Shown here: positions 54,268 to 63,901 of the stretch, in pieces | Layout: each line of letters begins with the position of its first letter | How positions within the stretch are numbered: position 1 is the stretch's first letter | Assembly: GCF_900113875.1 (NCBI RefSeq) | Contig: NZ_FORA01000001.1 | Coordinates: 1,116,001 to 1,180,000, forward strand | Length of the DNA stretch: 64,000 nucleotides | Reading direction: 5' to 3' | Origin: Jannaschia pohangensis | Lineage (GTDB): Bacteria; Pseudomonadota; Alphaproteobacteria; Rhodobacterales; Rhodobacteraceae | Position numbers and translations under genes: made by a program | The notes under the pieces: generated by a model | What the model was told of the DNA's origin: nothing | What the model saw: the letters and a program-made list of their open reading frames with translations, nothing else | Database searches by the model: none

Positions 54268-54551
54268 AGGGCGGAGTCAGGCGCTGGTGCCGCCCCGTCG
54301 TCGTCCCGGGCCCGCGCATGCAGCCGGGCGATCCAGAAGGCGCAGCCGATCAGGGCGGCCCAGGCGACAAAGAGATAGGCAAGCCACGGCGCGGTCGCCC
54401 CTTCGGTCGCGGAGCCTGACAGCACGAGGTCCGGGACAAGGAAGAGAACCCCGCCGAGGAACGGCAGCAGGCGGGCCGCATCGGCGATCCGCGAGCGCAT
54501 CCGGGCGCGCCGCTGCGCCGCATTCGCGGCGGGATCGAGCAGGTCGCTCAC
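54264..54551 (-). CDS. Small membrane protein between receiver and SSS-kinase
   Basis: A 95-residue protein with two helices (LLPFLGGVLFLVPDLVLSG and APWLAYLFVAWAALIGCAFWIA) and a basic N-terminus. In position and size it resembles the small companion proteins (YjcH/DUF485) of SSS acetate permeases, though the sequence is not clearly that family. It overlaps the genes on both sides by 4 bp, so all three are co-translated. Confidence 0.7.
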   Translation of the reverse strand: MSDLLDPAANAAQRRARMRSRIADAARLLPFLGGVLFLVPDLVLSGSATEGATAPWLAYLFVAWAALIGCAFWIARLHARARDDDGAAPAPDSAL

Positions 54552-54958
54552 CCCGTACCGTCCGGTGCACCCGCCAGTTCGCGCACGGCATCCAGCAAAT
54601 CGCGGTTGGAAAACGGCTTCGTCATGAACCGGCTGACCCCCAGGGCCTCGGCGCGTTCCCGGTCCTTGGTCTGCCCCTTGGCCGTCAGCATCAGCACCGG
54701 AAGGGCCGAACGCTCCCCGTCCCGGATCGCGCCCAGGATGTCGAAGCCCGACTTTCCCGGAAGCATGACATCCAGCACCACCACATCCGGCGCGTGCCGA
54801 TCGACCGCCTCGAGCGCCGTCGTCCCGTCGGAATGCGTCGACACGCGCCAGCCGTCGCGTTGCAGGATGAACGCGATGGCCGTGGCAATGTTGGGCTCAT
54901 CCTCGATCAGAAGGACGCGTCCCGGACTTGTCTGCGGTGCCGATTGGTCTGCGGTCAT
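54548..54958 (-). CDS. Single-domain response regulator
   Basis: A 136-residue receiver without an output domain. Acidic residues E19/D20 (LLIEDEPNIA), phospho-acceptor D63 in VVVLDVMLPG and the conserved lysine in MTKPFS are all intact. It is first in the operon with the SSS-kinase. Unlike CrbR, it has no LuxR DNA-binding domain, so its signal must pass to another protein. Confidence 0.88.
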   Translation of the reverse strand: MTADQSAPQTSPGRVLLIEDEPNIATAIAFILQRDGWRVSTHSDGTTALEAVDRHAPDVVVLDVMLPGKSGFDILGAIRDGERSALPVLMLTAKGQTKDRERAEALGVSRFMTKPFSNRDLLDAVRELAGAPDGTG

Positions 54959-55049
54959 GGCCGGCCTCCCCTCCGGTCACGTCTGGCCCTGCGACTGTGT
55001 TCGCTTCTGTCCGATCTGTCCAGAGGGCGGGGCGCGCCGCGCCAGTCGG

Positions 55050-56342
55050 TCAAGGTCTCGCCGGGAGCAGGGCCGCGGCCCCCGGGGCGACCGGTTCGGA
55101 CAGGACGGACGGCTCCCTGCGCGCGGCGCAATCGGCGCGCGGACAGGTTCGGCACCCTGGCCCCACGGGCTCGGCCCGGCCCGGCGTGTCGGCGCGGGTC
55201 AGGAGCATCGTGGATTGCAGGACAGGCTCCGTCCCGAATTTGGGCGGCGTGACCGAGGCCGCGACCGCATGAACCTGCCAGCCCGCGCCGTCGGGCGTCT
55301 CGATCCGCGCGGCAAGCGCCCGACCGGGTTGCCGAAACGCCGCATAGACGGGCCAGAGCGGACAGCCGGCCCCCACCACCGGCAGGGGAAACCCGGCCAC
55401 GGGCTTGCGCCGGATCATCGCGCCGGCCGCGTCGCAGATCACCAGACCCCGCCCCGGGACCGCCAGACCCATGCGCCGCAGGACAAGCGCCATATCGCCC
55501 TGGGCCGCGTCGATCAGATCGTCGGGTGTCCGCGCCATCTCGACCAGCGGTCGCGGCAGGCGCGCGGCATCGGCGGCGTCGCGGGTCAGGACTTCGGCGG
55601 CGAGCGTGCGTGTGGCGGGGTCGGCGATCCCGGCGACGAGATCCGGGACGGCTGCTCCGCCGGACGGCCCTTCCAGCGCCCCGGCCAGATCGTCCTGCGC
55701 CTCGAGGAACCGGGCCACGCCTTCGGAGGGCAACAGGTTCCCGTCCCCCGCCGTCGCCTTGCGGTCGAAGAGCCCGACAACCGCCTCGGCCCCCTCGGCC
55801 AAGCGGCGGCTGTCTTCATCGAGGTTGGCGTGAAATCGGGCCAACCAGTTCGGATCGATCTCGGGGGTCTGTGCCAGGATCGACGCCGTCGACCGGACAA
55901 CCGAGACGGTCGAAAGAAGTTCATGCATCGCCTCGGCCAGTGACGGGTCATGGGCCAGGCGGTCCGACATCGCCTCGATGGTGCGAGCCTGCGCGGCAAG
56001 CGCCTGGGCCTGGGCCTGAATCACCCGGGCCCAATCGGGGAGCCGCCGGGCCAGGTCCGCGGCCTGCGCCAGGCTGTCGGGCCCGAGGCCGCGCGCAGCA
56101 CCCGCCGCCTGCACCGCGCTCACGAGGCCGCTGTCACCATCTTCGGACAGGGCGGCGCGGTCGACCCCGAGCGCCTCGGCCAGCCGGATCAAAAGGCTGC
56201 CACCGATGGGGCGGCGGTTGTGCTCGATCAGATTCAGATAAGAGGGCGAGATCCCGACTTTTGCCGCCAAAGCGCCTTGTTTGATGGCAAGCTCAAGCCT
56301 GCGGTCGCGAATCCGACTTCCGGTTGGCATGGAGCGGGGCAT
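55050..56342 (-). CDS. ScfR-family short-chain fatty acyl-CoA regulator (XRE)
   Basis: A 430-residue regulator. The HTH lies at about 10-65 (KQGALAAKVGISPSYLNLIEHNRRPIGGSLLIRLAEALG). The C-terminal part has the IrrE/RamB-like layout with a Cys cluster, GPGCRTCPRADCAARREPS. The family includes PccR of Rhodobacter, which controls propionyl-CoA assimilation, and RamB, which acts on acetate genes. It is divergent from the binding protein-ABC-acs cluster. Candidate operator words lie 23-38 bp upstream of its start. CAGGAGG precedes the ATG. Confidence 0.85.
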   Translation of the reverse strand: MPRSMPTGSRIRDRRLELAIKQGALAAKVGISPSYLNLIEHNRRPIGGSLLIRLAEALGVDRAALSEDGDSGLVSAVQAAGAARGLGPDSLAQAADLARRLPDWARVIQAQAQALAAQARTIEAMSDRLAHDPSLAEAMHELLSTVSVVRSTASILAQTPEIDPNWLARFHANLDEDSRRLAEGAEAVVGLFDRKATAGDGNLLPSEGVARFLEAQDDLAGALEGPSGGAAVPDLVAGIADPATRTLAAEVLTRDAADAARLPRPLVEMARTPDDLIDAAQGDMALVLRRMGLAVPGRGLVICDAAGAMIRRKPVAGFPLPVVGAGCPLWPVYAAFRQPGRALAARIETPDGAGWQVHAVAASVTPPKFGTEPVLQSTMLLTRADTPGRAEPVGPGCRTCPRADCAARREPSVLSEPVAPGAAALLPARP

Positions 56343-56364
56343 GCAACCTCCTGATCCGGCGGAC

Positions 56365-56380
56365 TTGCTGCAATTGCAAA
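56365..56380. promoter_or_regulatory. Candidate ScfR operator
   Basis: TTGCTGCAATTGCAAA holds an inverted pair TTGC-T-GCAA and a TTGCAAA word. This resembles the TTTGCAAA blocks recalled for PccR and RamB sites. It lies between the divergent regulator and binding-protein genes. Confidence 0.4.
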
Positions 56381-56476
56381 AGCGGGCCTTCTGCGATCGC
56401 GAGAGAACGAATTTACAAAACCCAAAGCGTTTATGTCATTTTCTTTACAGAAAAACCATGGCAATTCGGAGTCTTA

Positions 56477-56506
56477 TTGAAGTCTTCACCTCATTGCCGC
56501 GATAGT
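56477..56506 (+). promoter_or_regulatory. Possible promoter of the ABC/acs unit
   Basis: TTGAAG and GATAGT are separated by 18 nt, about 85 bp before the binding-protein ATG. Only a moderate match to the consensus. Confidence 0.3.
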
Positions 56507-56590
56507 GTGCACGACTCGTCAATTGGCGGGTCCGACCCGTGCGGCCTTGAGGGAGGATGCCACGGGACACACCAATTAGGGAGGGTCTTC

Positions 56591-57967
56591 ATGACCAAGA
56601 CGAATTTCACCCGCCGTGGCGTGATGAAAACCGGCGCCGCCACTGGTGCCGGTCTCGCCGTTCCGACGCTGTTCACCGGGGCCGCCTGGTCCGATGGCCA
56701 CACCGGCTTCACCAACGCGCCGGGCGAAGGCTCCGTGACCCTGGGCTTCAACGTCCCCCAGACCGGCCCCTACGCAGACGAAGGCGCGGACGAGCTGCGC
56801 GCATTCGAGCTGGCGGTCGAGCATCTGAACGGCGAAGGTGACGGCGGCATGCTGTCGACCTTCTCGTCCAAGACGCTGGACGGCACGGGCATCCTGGGCC
56901 GTCGCGTCGAGTACGTGACCGGCGACACACAGACCAAGCCCGACGCCGCCCGCGCCGCTGCCAAGTCCATGATCGAAAAAGACGGTGCCGTGATGATTTC
57001 CGGCGGCTCGTCCTCGGGCGTGGCCGTTGCCGTACAGGCCCTCTGCCAGGAAGCCGGCATCATCTTCATGGCCGGCCTGACGCACTCCAACGACACCACC
57101 GGCAAGGACAAGAAGGCCAATGGTTTCCGCCATTTCTTTAACTCCTACATGTCCGGTGCGGCGCTGGCGCCGATCTTGGCCGCGCAGTACGGCGCGGACC
57201 GCAAGGCCTATCACCTGACCGCCGACTACAACTGGGGCTACACGACCGAGGAAGCGATCCGCACCTCGACCGAAGCCCTGGGTTGGGAAACCGTCGCCGC
57301 CGTGAAGACGCCGCTGACGCAGACCGACTTCTCGTCCTACATCGCGCCGGTCCTGTCTTCGGGTGCGGATGTTCTGGTTCTGAACCACTACGGCGGAAAC
57401 ATGGTCAACTCGCTGACCAACGCCGTGCAGTTCGGCCTTCGCGCACAGCAGGCCAACGGCAAGCAGTTCGAGATCGTCGTCCCGCTCTACTCGGAGCTGA
57501 TGGCACGCGGTGCAGGCGCCAACATCGGCGGCATCCTCGGCTCGCAGAACTGGGACTGGAAGCTGGAGAACCAGTTGGGCGCGCGTTATTCGGGCACCAA
57601 TGCCTTCGTGCAGTCGTTCGGCACCAAGTTCGGCTTCCCGCCCTCGCAGGCGGCCCACACCTGCTATGTCCAGACGCTGCTCTATGCGGATGCCGTGGCG
57701 CGGGCCGGGTCGTTCAACCCCTGCGCCGTGGTCGAAGCCCTCGAAGGCTTCGAGTTCGACGGCATGGGCAACGGCCCGACGCTCTATCGTGCCGATGACC
57801 ACCAGTGCTTCAAGGACGTCCTCGTGGTGCGCGGCAAGGAGAACCCCGAGAACGAGTTCGACCTGGTCGAAATCGTCGAGGTCACCCCGGTCGAGCAGGT
57901 CACCTATGCCCCCGATCACCCGCAGTTCGCGGGCGGTGCCCTGGGCACCTGCAACCCGGGCGCCTGA
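56591..57967 (+). CDS. ABC substrate-binding protein, branched-chain type, Tat signal
   Basis: A 458-residue type-1 periplasmic binding protein. The N-terminus is a Tat-like signal (FTRRGVMKTGAATGAGLAVP). The mature domain starts near residue 45 (VTLGFNVPQTGPYADEGADEL) and contains MISGGSSSGVAVAVQALCQEAG. Four or more cysteines are present. Binding proteins of this subgroup take amides, urea or short organic acids rather than only amino acids. The last gene of the cluster, acs, suggests a carboxylate ligand. GGGAGGG is its RBS. Confidence 0.85.
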   Translation: MTKTNFTRRGVMKTGAATGAGLAVPTLFTGAAWSDGHTGFTNAPGEGSVTLGFNVPQTGPYADEGADELRAFELAVEHLNGEGDGGMLSTFSSKTLDGTGILGRRVEYVTGDTQTKPDAARAAAKSMIEKDGAVMISGGSSSGVAVAVQALCQEAGIIFMAGLTHSNDTTGKDKKANGFRHFFNSYMSGAALAPILAAQYGADRKAYHLTADYNWGYTTEEAIRTSTEALGWETVAAVKTPLTQTDFSSYIAPVLSSGADVLVLNHYGGNMVNSLTNAVQFGLRAQQANGKQFEIVVPLYSELMARGAGANIGGILGSQNWDWKLENQLGARYSGTNAFVQSFGTKFGFPPSQAAHTCYVQTLLYADAVARAGSFNPCAVVEALEGFEFDGMGNGPTLYRADDHQCFKDVLVVRGKENPENEFDLVEIVEVTPVEQVTYAPDHPQFAGGALGTCNPGA

Positions 57968-58097
57968 CGCCTGCATCCGTGGCGGGGACATCCCCCGCCA
58001 CGGTTCGCGGCCGGTCAGCCTGCCGCCCCCGCTTCCCCGATTGCCCGCCTGATGCGGGCCTCAACGCACACGCATTCCAACCGCAAGGGGTGGGATA

Positions 58098-59129
58098 ATG
58101 GACGCAATCATCCTCCAGACGCTCAACGGGCTCGACAAGGGCTCGGCATACGCGCTCATCGCGCTCGGTCTGACACTCATCTTCGGCACGCTCGGCGTGG
58201 TGAACTTCGCCCATGGGGCCCTGTTCATGATCGGGGCCTTCTGCGCCGTGACGCTTCAGAAGATCCTGACGCTCAGCCATACGGTGATCGACGAGACACG
58301 CACGGACTTCCTGGGCAATCCGATGAAGGTGGATGTGCCCTACATCTATGAATGGTTCGGAGAATCGACGGGCAACGCGATCATCGACTGGTCCGTGCCA
58401 CTGGCGATCATCCTGGCCATTCCGGTCATGATCGTCCTGGGCGTGGTAATGGAACGCGGCCTCATCAAGCATTTCTACAAGCGCCCGCACGCGGACCAGA
58501 TCCTGGTGACGTTCGGCCTGGCCATCGTGCTGCAGGAGATCGTCAAGTATTTCTATGGTGCGAACCCGATCCCGGCCCCCGCGCCCGATGCGCTGGACGG
58601 TGTGTTCGACTTCGGCGCCATGCTCGGGTTCGATGCGAACACGATCACCTATCCGCTCTGGCGTCTGGTCTATTTCCTGTTCTCGGCGGTCATCATCTGC
58701 GCCGTCTTCGCCTTCCTTCAGTTCACCACCTTCGGGATGGTTGTCCGGGCCGGCATGGCGGACCGTGAAACCGTGGGCCTTCTGGGCATCAACATCGACA
58801 AGCGGTTCACCATCATGTTCGGCATCGCCGCTGCCGTGGCGGGCCTTGCGGGTGTGATGTACGCCCCGATCAACTCGCCCAATTACCACATGGGAATGGA
58901 CTTCCTCGTGATCTCCTTCGTGGTGGTCGTGGTGGGTGGCATGGGGTCGCTTCCGGGGGCCGTGCTTGCGGGCTTCGTGCTCGGCATCCTCGAGGCATTT
59001 GCCTCGATGACCGTCGTCACCGACTTCTTCCCCGGCATCAACAACATCGTGATCTACCTGGTCGCCGTGCTCATTTTGCTTACCCGTCCGCGTGGCCTGC
59101 TTGGCCGCAAGGGCGTGATGGAGGATTGA
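58098..59129 (+). CDS. Branched-chain-type ABC permease (LivH-like)
   Basis: A 343-residue permease with about eight helices. The opening LNGLDKGSAYALIALGLTLIFGTLGVVNFAHGA and the conserved VVVVGGMGSLPGAVLAGFVLGILEA are LivH hallmarks. A loop of about 40 residues is inserted after helix 2 (SHTVIDETRTDFLGNPMKV). It is followed 3 bp later by the partner permease. Confidence 0.9.
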   Translation: MDAIILQTLNGLDKGSAYALIALGLTLIFGTLGVVNFAHGALFMIGAFCAVTLQKILTLSHTVIDETRTDFLGNPMKVDVPYIYEWFGESTGNAIIDWSVPLAIILAIPVMIVLGVVMERGLIKHFYKRPHADQILVTFGLAIVLQEIVKYFYGANPIPAPAPDALDGVFDFGAMLGFDANTITYPLWRLVYFLFSAVIICAVFAFLQFTTFGMVVRAGMADRETVGLLGINIDKRFTIMFGIAAAVAGLAGVMYAPINSPNYHMGMDFLVISFVVVVVGGMGSLPGAVLAGFVLGILEAFASMTVVTDFFPGINNIVIYLVAVLILLTRPRGLLGRKGVMED

Positions 59130-59132
59130 TCC

Positions 59133-60332
59133 ATGCTTGGTCTGAACGCAAAGGACTTTCGACTTCTGCTGCTCGTCACCATCCTGGTGGTCTTCGCGCC
59201 GGTATTCCTGAACCCCTTCCCCGTCGACAGCGCCATGGCGCAGTTCAACGCGGGTTATCCCGACCTGATGCAGCGCTTCGTGATCTTCGGGATCTTCGCC
59301 ATCGGCTTCAACATCCTGTTTGGCCTGACCGGCTATCTGTCTTTCGGTCACGCCGCCTTCCTGGGCACCGGGTCGTATGCCGCGGTCTGGATGCTCAAGC
59401 TGCTGACGATCAACGTGCTGCCGGCGATCCTTGTCTCGACGATCGTGGCGGGTCTCTTTGCCCTGCTCATCGGCTTCGTGTCGCTGCGCCGGTCGGGCAT
59501 CTACTTCTCGATCCTGACGCTGGCCTTCGCGCAGATGGCCTTTGCCCTCGCCGCTTCGGTCCTCACGTCGCTCACCGGGGGCGAGACCGGGCTTCAGACG
59601 GCGCTGTCCGATCCGCGCATCCTCGACGGGGCGGCGGCGGTTGCGGGCAACATCCCGGCGCCATCGCTCTTCGGCTACGAAATGCGGGCCACGACCACGA
59701 TGCGGTTCGGGGATTGGGCTTTCACGCTGAACCTCGGCTACTACCTTGCGGGCGCCTTCATGCTGGCCGCCTTCTACCTGTCGATCCGTATCACGCGGTC
59801 GCCCTTCGGGATGATGCTGCGCGCGATCAAGTCGAACCAGCAGCGCCTGAACTATACCGGCCTTAACACCAAGCCCTACATGCTGGCCTGTTTCGTGATC
59901 TCGGGCATGTATGCCGGTCTGGCCGGTGGCTTGATGGCGGCGATGGACCCGCTGGCGGGGGCGGAGCGGATGTTCTGGACGGCCTCGGGCGAAGTGGTCG
60001 TGATGACCATCCTGGGCGGCGTCGGCACGCTGATCGGGCCGGTGCTTGGCGCGGGTCTCATCAAGTACATGGAAAACATCGTCTCCAAGATCAACGAGGC
60101 AACGCTCCACAGCTGGTTTGCCTTCCTGCCCGACGGGATGGAGGACGCGGTCGTCGCCCTCATCTATCCCTTCATCGGCAAGGGCTGGAACCTGACGCTC
60201 GGCATCGTCTTCATGCTGGTCGTGATCTTCCTGCCCGGTGGTCTGGTGCAGGGCGGACAGAAAATTGCGGGGCTGTTCCGTCGCAAGAAGTCCGCTGAGG
60301 CATCCACCAAAGCGCAAACCCCGGCCGAGTGA
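59133..60332 (+). CDS. Branched-chain-type ABC permease (LivM-like)
   Basis: A 399-residue permease. Typical blocks are [26 protein letters not shown] and, in the second half, [24 protein letters not shown]. About nine or ten helices are predicted, with a soluble stretch near residues 165-190. GGAGG precedes the ATG. It pairs with the preceding LivH-type permease. Confidence 0.9.
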   Translation: MLGLNAKDFRLLLLVTILVVFAPVFLNPFPVDSAMAQFNAGYPDLMQRFVIFGIFAIGFNILFGLTGYLSFGHAAFLGTGSYAAVWMLKLLTINVLPAILVSTIVAGLFALLIGFVSLRRSGIYFSILTLAFAQMAFALAASVLTSLTGGETGLQTALSDPRILDGAAAVAGNIPAPSLFGYEMRATTTMRFGDWAFTLNLGYYLAGAFMLAAFYLSIRITRSPFGMMLRAIKSNQQRLNYTGLNTKPYMLACFVISGMYAGLAGGLMAAMDPLAGAERMFWTASGEVVVMTILGGVGTLIGPVLGAGLIKYMENIVSKINEATLHSWFAFLPDGMEDAVVALIYPFIGKGWNLTLGIVFMLVVIFLPGGLVQGGQKIAGLFRRKKSAEASTKAQTPAE

Positions 60333-60344
60333 GGAGGAACCATC

Positions 60345-61106
60345 ATGGGCATTCTCGAAATCAAGAACGTCGGCAAGCGGTTCGGAGGTCTTCAGGCCCT
60401 GTCCGACGTCAATCTCTCGGTCGCCGAAGGGTCGGTCCATGCGATCATCGGGCCGAACGGCGCCGGCAAGTCGACCCTGCTCAACTGCCTTGTGGGCAAG
60501 CTGATCCCCGACACCGGATCCGTCACCTTCGAGGGTCAGTCGGTCCTGGGGCGCAAACCCTACGAGATCAACCAGATGGGCATCTCGCGCGTGTTCCAGA
60601 CACCCGAGATCTTCGGCGACCTGTCAGTGATGGAGAACATGATGATCCCCTGCTTCGCCAAGCGCGACGGGGCCTTCGAGCTGAACGCGTACGGGTCGAT
60701 GATGAAGGACAAGGAGATCATCGAGCGGGCCGAGCACATGCTCGACGACATGAACATGGCCGACAAGCGCGACATGCACGCGGCGTCCATGTCCCGCGGT
60801 GACAAGCGGCGGCTCGAAATCGGCATGTGCCTGGCACAGGAACCGCGGCTTCTGCTGCTGGACGAACCGACGGCCGGCATGGCGCGGGCCGACACCAACA
60901 ACACCATCGACCTGCTCAAGCACATCAGCGCGACTCGCCCGATCACCATCGCCATCATCGAACACGACATGCACGTCGTCTTCAGCCTGGCCGAGCGCAT
61001 CACGGTCCTGGCCCAGGGCACCCCCCTGGTCGAGGACACACCGGACAACATCAAGGGCCATCCCAAGGTGCGCGAAGCGTATCTGGGTGAGTCCTCGGGC
61101 CACTGA
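60345..61106 (+). CDS. Branched-chain-type ABC ATPase (LivG-like)
   Basis: A 253-residue ATPase. Walker A GPNGAGKST and Walker B LLLLDEPTAGM are clear. The LSGG signature position reads MSRGDKRRLEIGMCLA, an unusual variant that keeps the glycine but not the LSGG core. The switch histidine is in AIIEHDMHVV. The variant signature is shared by some LivG homologues. GAGGAGG precedes the start. Confidence 0.88.
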   Translation: MGILEIKNVGKRFGGLQALSDVNLSVAEGSVHAIIGPNGAGKSTLLNCLVGKLIPDTGSVTFEGQSVLGRKPYEINQMGISRVFQTPEIFGDLSVMENMMIPCFAKRDGAFELNAYGSMMKDKEIIERAEHMLDDMNMADKRDMHAASMSRGDKRRLEIGMCLAQEPRLLLLDEPTAGMARADTNNTIDLLKHISATRPITIAIIEHDMHVVFSLAERITVLAQGTPLVEDTPDNIKGHPKVREAYLGESSGH

Positions 61107-61118
61107 GGGAGCCACGCC

Positions 61119-61874
61119 ATGAACGTCAAACCCGACTTCACCCGCGAGGCCAACCAGGCCGCCACCGCGCCCGCCTTTTTCAGCGTGCATGACATCCATG
61201 CCTATTACGGCGAAAGCTACATCGTGCAGGGCGTCAGCTTCAACGTCCACGAGGGCGAGATCCTGGCCCTTCTGGGACGCAACGGGGCGGGCAAGACATC
61301 GACCCTGCGGACCTGCGCCCGGCTCGACAATCCGGAGCTCAAGAAGGGCGAGATCTGGCTGGATCACAAGCCGCTGCACCTGATGAAGGCCTTCGAGGCA
61401 AGCCAGGCAGGCCTCGGCCTCGTGCCCGAAGATCGTCGGATCATCCCCGGCCTCACGGTCGAGGAGAACCTGAAGCTGGCACAGATCGCCCCGCCCATCG
61501 GCTGGTCCATCGAGCGGGTCTATGAGCTGTTCCCACGACTGGGCGAGCGGCGCACGCAGGAAGGCACGACACTCTCGGGCGGCGAGCAGCAGATGCTGTC
61601 CATCGCCCGCGCCCTTTGCCGGGATCTCAAGCTGCTGCTCCTCGATGAACCCTACGAGGGTCTGGCACCCGTCATCGTGGACGAGATCGAGAAGACGCTG
61701 ATCGAGATCAAGAAACTCGGCATCACCACGATCCTCGTGGAACAGAACGCCGTCCGGGCTCTGGAGCTGGCCGACCGGGCCGTCATCCTCGACACCGGCG
61801 GGGTCGTCTTTGACGGATCGGCCGCCGAGGTTCTGGGCGACGAAGCCCTGCGCGCCGAATACCTGGCGATCTGA
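61119..61874 (+). CDS. Branched-chain-type ABC ATPase (LivF-like)
   Basis: A 251-residue ATPase. Walker A is GRNGAGKTS, the signature is LSGGEQQML, and Walker B is [15 protein letters not shown], the usual LivF form. It probably forms a heterodimer with the LivG-like subunit. An extra N-terminal stretch of about 24 residues precedes the domain. GAGGGAG lies upstream. Confidence 0.9.
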   Translation: MNVKPDFTREANQAATAPAFFSVHDIHAYYGESYIVQGVSFNVHEGEILALLGRNGAGKTSTLRTCARLDNPELKKGEIWLDHKPLHLMKAFEASQAGLGLVPEDRRIIPGLTVEENLKLAQIAPPIGWSIERVYELFPRLGERRTQEGTTLSGGEQQMLSIARALCRDLKLLLLDEPYEGLAPVIVDEIEKTLIEIKKLGITTILVEQNAVRALELADRAVILDTGGVVFDGSAAEVLGDEALRAEYLAI

Positions 61875-61945
61875 CGCGACGACACCGGGGGCGTGGCCCG
61901 CCCCGCGCCCCGAATGACTTCCCTGCGGTGCAGAAGGAACACGAC

Positions 61946-63901
61946 ATGCTTGACGACAACGAGAAACTCTATCCGCCTTCGGACGCCTTCGCGGCCAAGG
62001 CCCATGCCGACCGCGCGACCTATGACGCGATGTATCAGGCATCGATCGAGGACCCGGAGGCGTTCTGGGCCGAACACGGCAAGCGCATCGACTGGATCAA
62101 GCCCTATACAAGGGTCAAGGACACCTCGTTCGCGCCCGGCAACGTCAGCATCAAGTGGTACGAGGATGGCACGCTGAACGTTGCGGCCAATTGCATCGAC
62201 CGCCACCTGGAGACGCGCGGCGACCAGACCGCCATCATCTGGGAACCCGACAGCCCCGATGACGATGCCTTGCACATCACCTACCGCGAGCTGCACCGCA
62301 ACGTCTGCAAATTCGCCAACGTCCTCAAGTCCATGGGCGTGGGCAAGGGCGACCGCGTCGTCCTCTACATGCCGATGATCCCCGAGGCGGCCTATGCCAT
62401 GCTCGCCTCCGCCCGGATCGGCGCGATCCATTCGATCGTCTTCGCCGGCTTTTCGGCCGACGCGCTGGCCGCCCGGATCAACGGGTGCGACGCCAAGGTG
62501 GTCATCACCGCCGACGGCGCGCCGCGCGGCGGCCGGATCACCAACCTGAAGGACAACGTCAACAAGGCCCTGCTTCACGATACCGACGACGTGAAGTGCC
62601 TGATCGTGCGGCGCACCGGTCAGCAGATCGCCTTCCGTTCCGCAAACGACTTTTGGCTGCACGAGGAAGAGGAAAAGGTTTCGGCCGATTGCCCCCCCGA
62701 AGAGATGGCCGCCGAGGATCCGCTCTTCATCCTCTATACATCCGGATCGACCGGTCAGCCCAAGGGCGTCGTCCACACCACGGGCGGCTATCTTGTCTTT
62801 GCGTCGATGACGCAGAAATATACCTTTGACTATCACGACGGGGACATCTTCTGGTGCACGGCGGATGTCGGCTGGGTCACGGGGCACAGCTATATCGTCT
62901 ATGGCCCGCTCGCCAACGGCGCGACCACCCTGATGTTCGAAGGGGTGCCGACCTACCCCGATGCGGGCCGGTTCTGGGCGGTCTGCGACAAGCACAAGGT
63001 CAACCAGTTCTACACCGCCCCCACGGCGATCCGGGCGCTGATGGGTCAGGGCAACCAGTTTGTCGAACCCTATGACCTGGGCAGCCTGAAGGTTCTGGGA
63101 ACAGTGGGCGAGCCGATCAATCCCGAGGCCTGGAACTGGTACAACGACATCGTCGGCAAGGGCCGGTGCCCCATCGTCGACACCTGGTGGCAAACGGAAA
63201 CAGGCGGTCATCTTCTGACCCCCCTGCCCGGCGCGACCGCGACCAAGCCCGGGTCGGCCACTCTGCCGTTCTTCGGCGTGCAGCCCGTCATTCTGGAGCC
63301 GACGACGGGCGCGGAAATCCACGAGACGGTGGCCGAAGGCGTGCTCTGCATCAAGGACAGCTGGCCCGCCCAGATGCGGACCGTCTGGGGCGATCATGAG
63401 CGGTTCGAGAAGACCTATTTCTCGGACTACAAGAACTACTACTTCACCGGCGACGGATGCCGCCGCGACGCGGACGGCTATTACTGGATCACGGGCCGGG
63501 TCGATGATGTCATCAACGTCTCGGGCCACCGAATGGGCACGGCGGAGGTCGAAAGCGCGCTGGTCGCGCATCCCAAAGTCTCCGAATCGGCTGTCGTCGG
63601 CTATCCGCACGCGGTGAAGGGTCAGGGCATCTATGCCTATGTCACCCTGATGGGCGGCGAAGAGCCTTCGGAAGAGCTGCGCAAGGAGCTGGAAGTCTGG
63701 GTCCGTGGCGAGATCGGCCCGATTGCCAAGCCGGACCTGATCCAATGGGCTCCGGGCCTGCCCAAGACGCGATCGGGCAAGATCATGCGCCGGATCCTGC
63801 GGAAAATTGCGGAAAACGACTATGGGGCTCTGGGTGACACCTCGACCCTGGCGGACCCGAGCGTGGTGGACGACCTGATCGAAAACAGGATGAACAGATA
63901 A
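61946..63901 (+). CDS. acs: Acetyl-CoA synthetase
   Basis: A 651-residue AMP-forming synthetase of normal Acs length. Motifs are the P-loop [27 protein letters not shown], the hinge [23 protein letters not shown] and the acetylatable lysine K612 in [10 protein letters not shown]. The tryptophan-containing acetate pocket supports acetate as substrate. It converts acetate, ATP and CoA to acetyl-CoA. It lies 71 bp after the ABC genes, on the same strand, and near an ScfR regulator and a CrbS-like kinase. AAGGA precedes ATG 61946; a GTG 18 nt earlier is less likely. Confidence 0.94.
   Translation: MLDDNEKLYPPSDAFAAKAHADRATYDAMYQASIEDPEAFWAEHGKRIDWIKPYTRVKDTSFAPGNVSIKWYEDGTLNVAANCIDRHLETRGDQTAIIWEPDSPDDDALHITYRELHRNVCKFANVLKSMGVGKGDRVVLYMPMIPEAAYAMLASARIGAIHSIVFAGFSADALAARINGCDAKVVITADGAPRGGRITNLKDNVNKALLHDTDDVKCLIVRRTGQQIAFRSANDFWLHEEEEKVSADCPPEEMAAEDPLFILYTSGSTGQPKGVVHTTGGYLVFASMTQKYTFDYHDGDIFWCTADVGWVTGHSYIVYGPLANGATTLMFEGVPTYPDAGRFWAVCDKHKVNQFYTAPTAIRALMGQGNQFVEPYDLGSLKVLGTVGEPINPEAWNWYNDIVGKGRCPIVDTWWQTETGGHLLTPLPGATATKPGSATLPFFGVQPVILEPTTGAEIHETVAEGVLCIKDSWPAQMRTVWGDHERFEKTYFSDYKNYYFTGDGCRRDADGYYWITGRVDDVINVSGHRMGTAEVESALVAHPKVSESAVVGYPHAVKGQGIYAYVTLMGGEEPSEELRKELEVWVRGEIGPIAKPDLIQWAPGLPKTRSGKIMRRILRKIAENDYGALGDTSTLADPSVVDDLIENRMNR

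Noticed and set aside
57900-60440. An 846-codon open frame on the minus strand
   Set aside because: It is antisense to the ABC permease genes and its translation is a run of His/Asp/Arg/Glu without domains.
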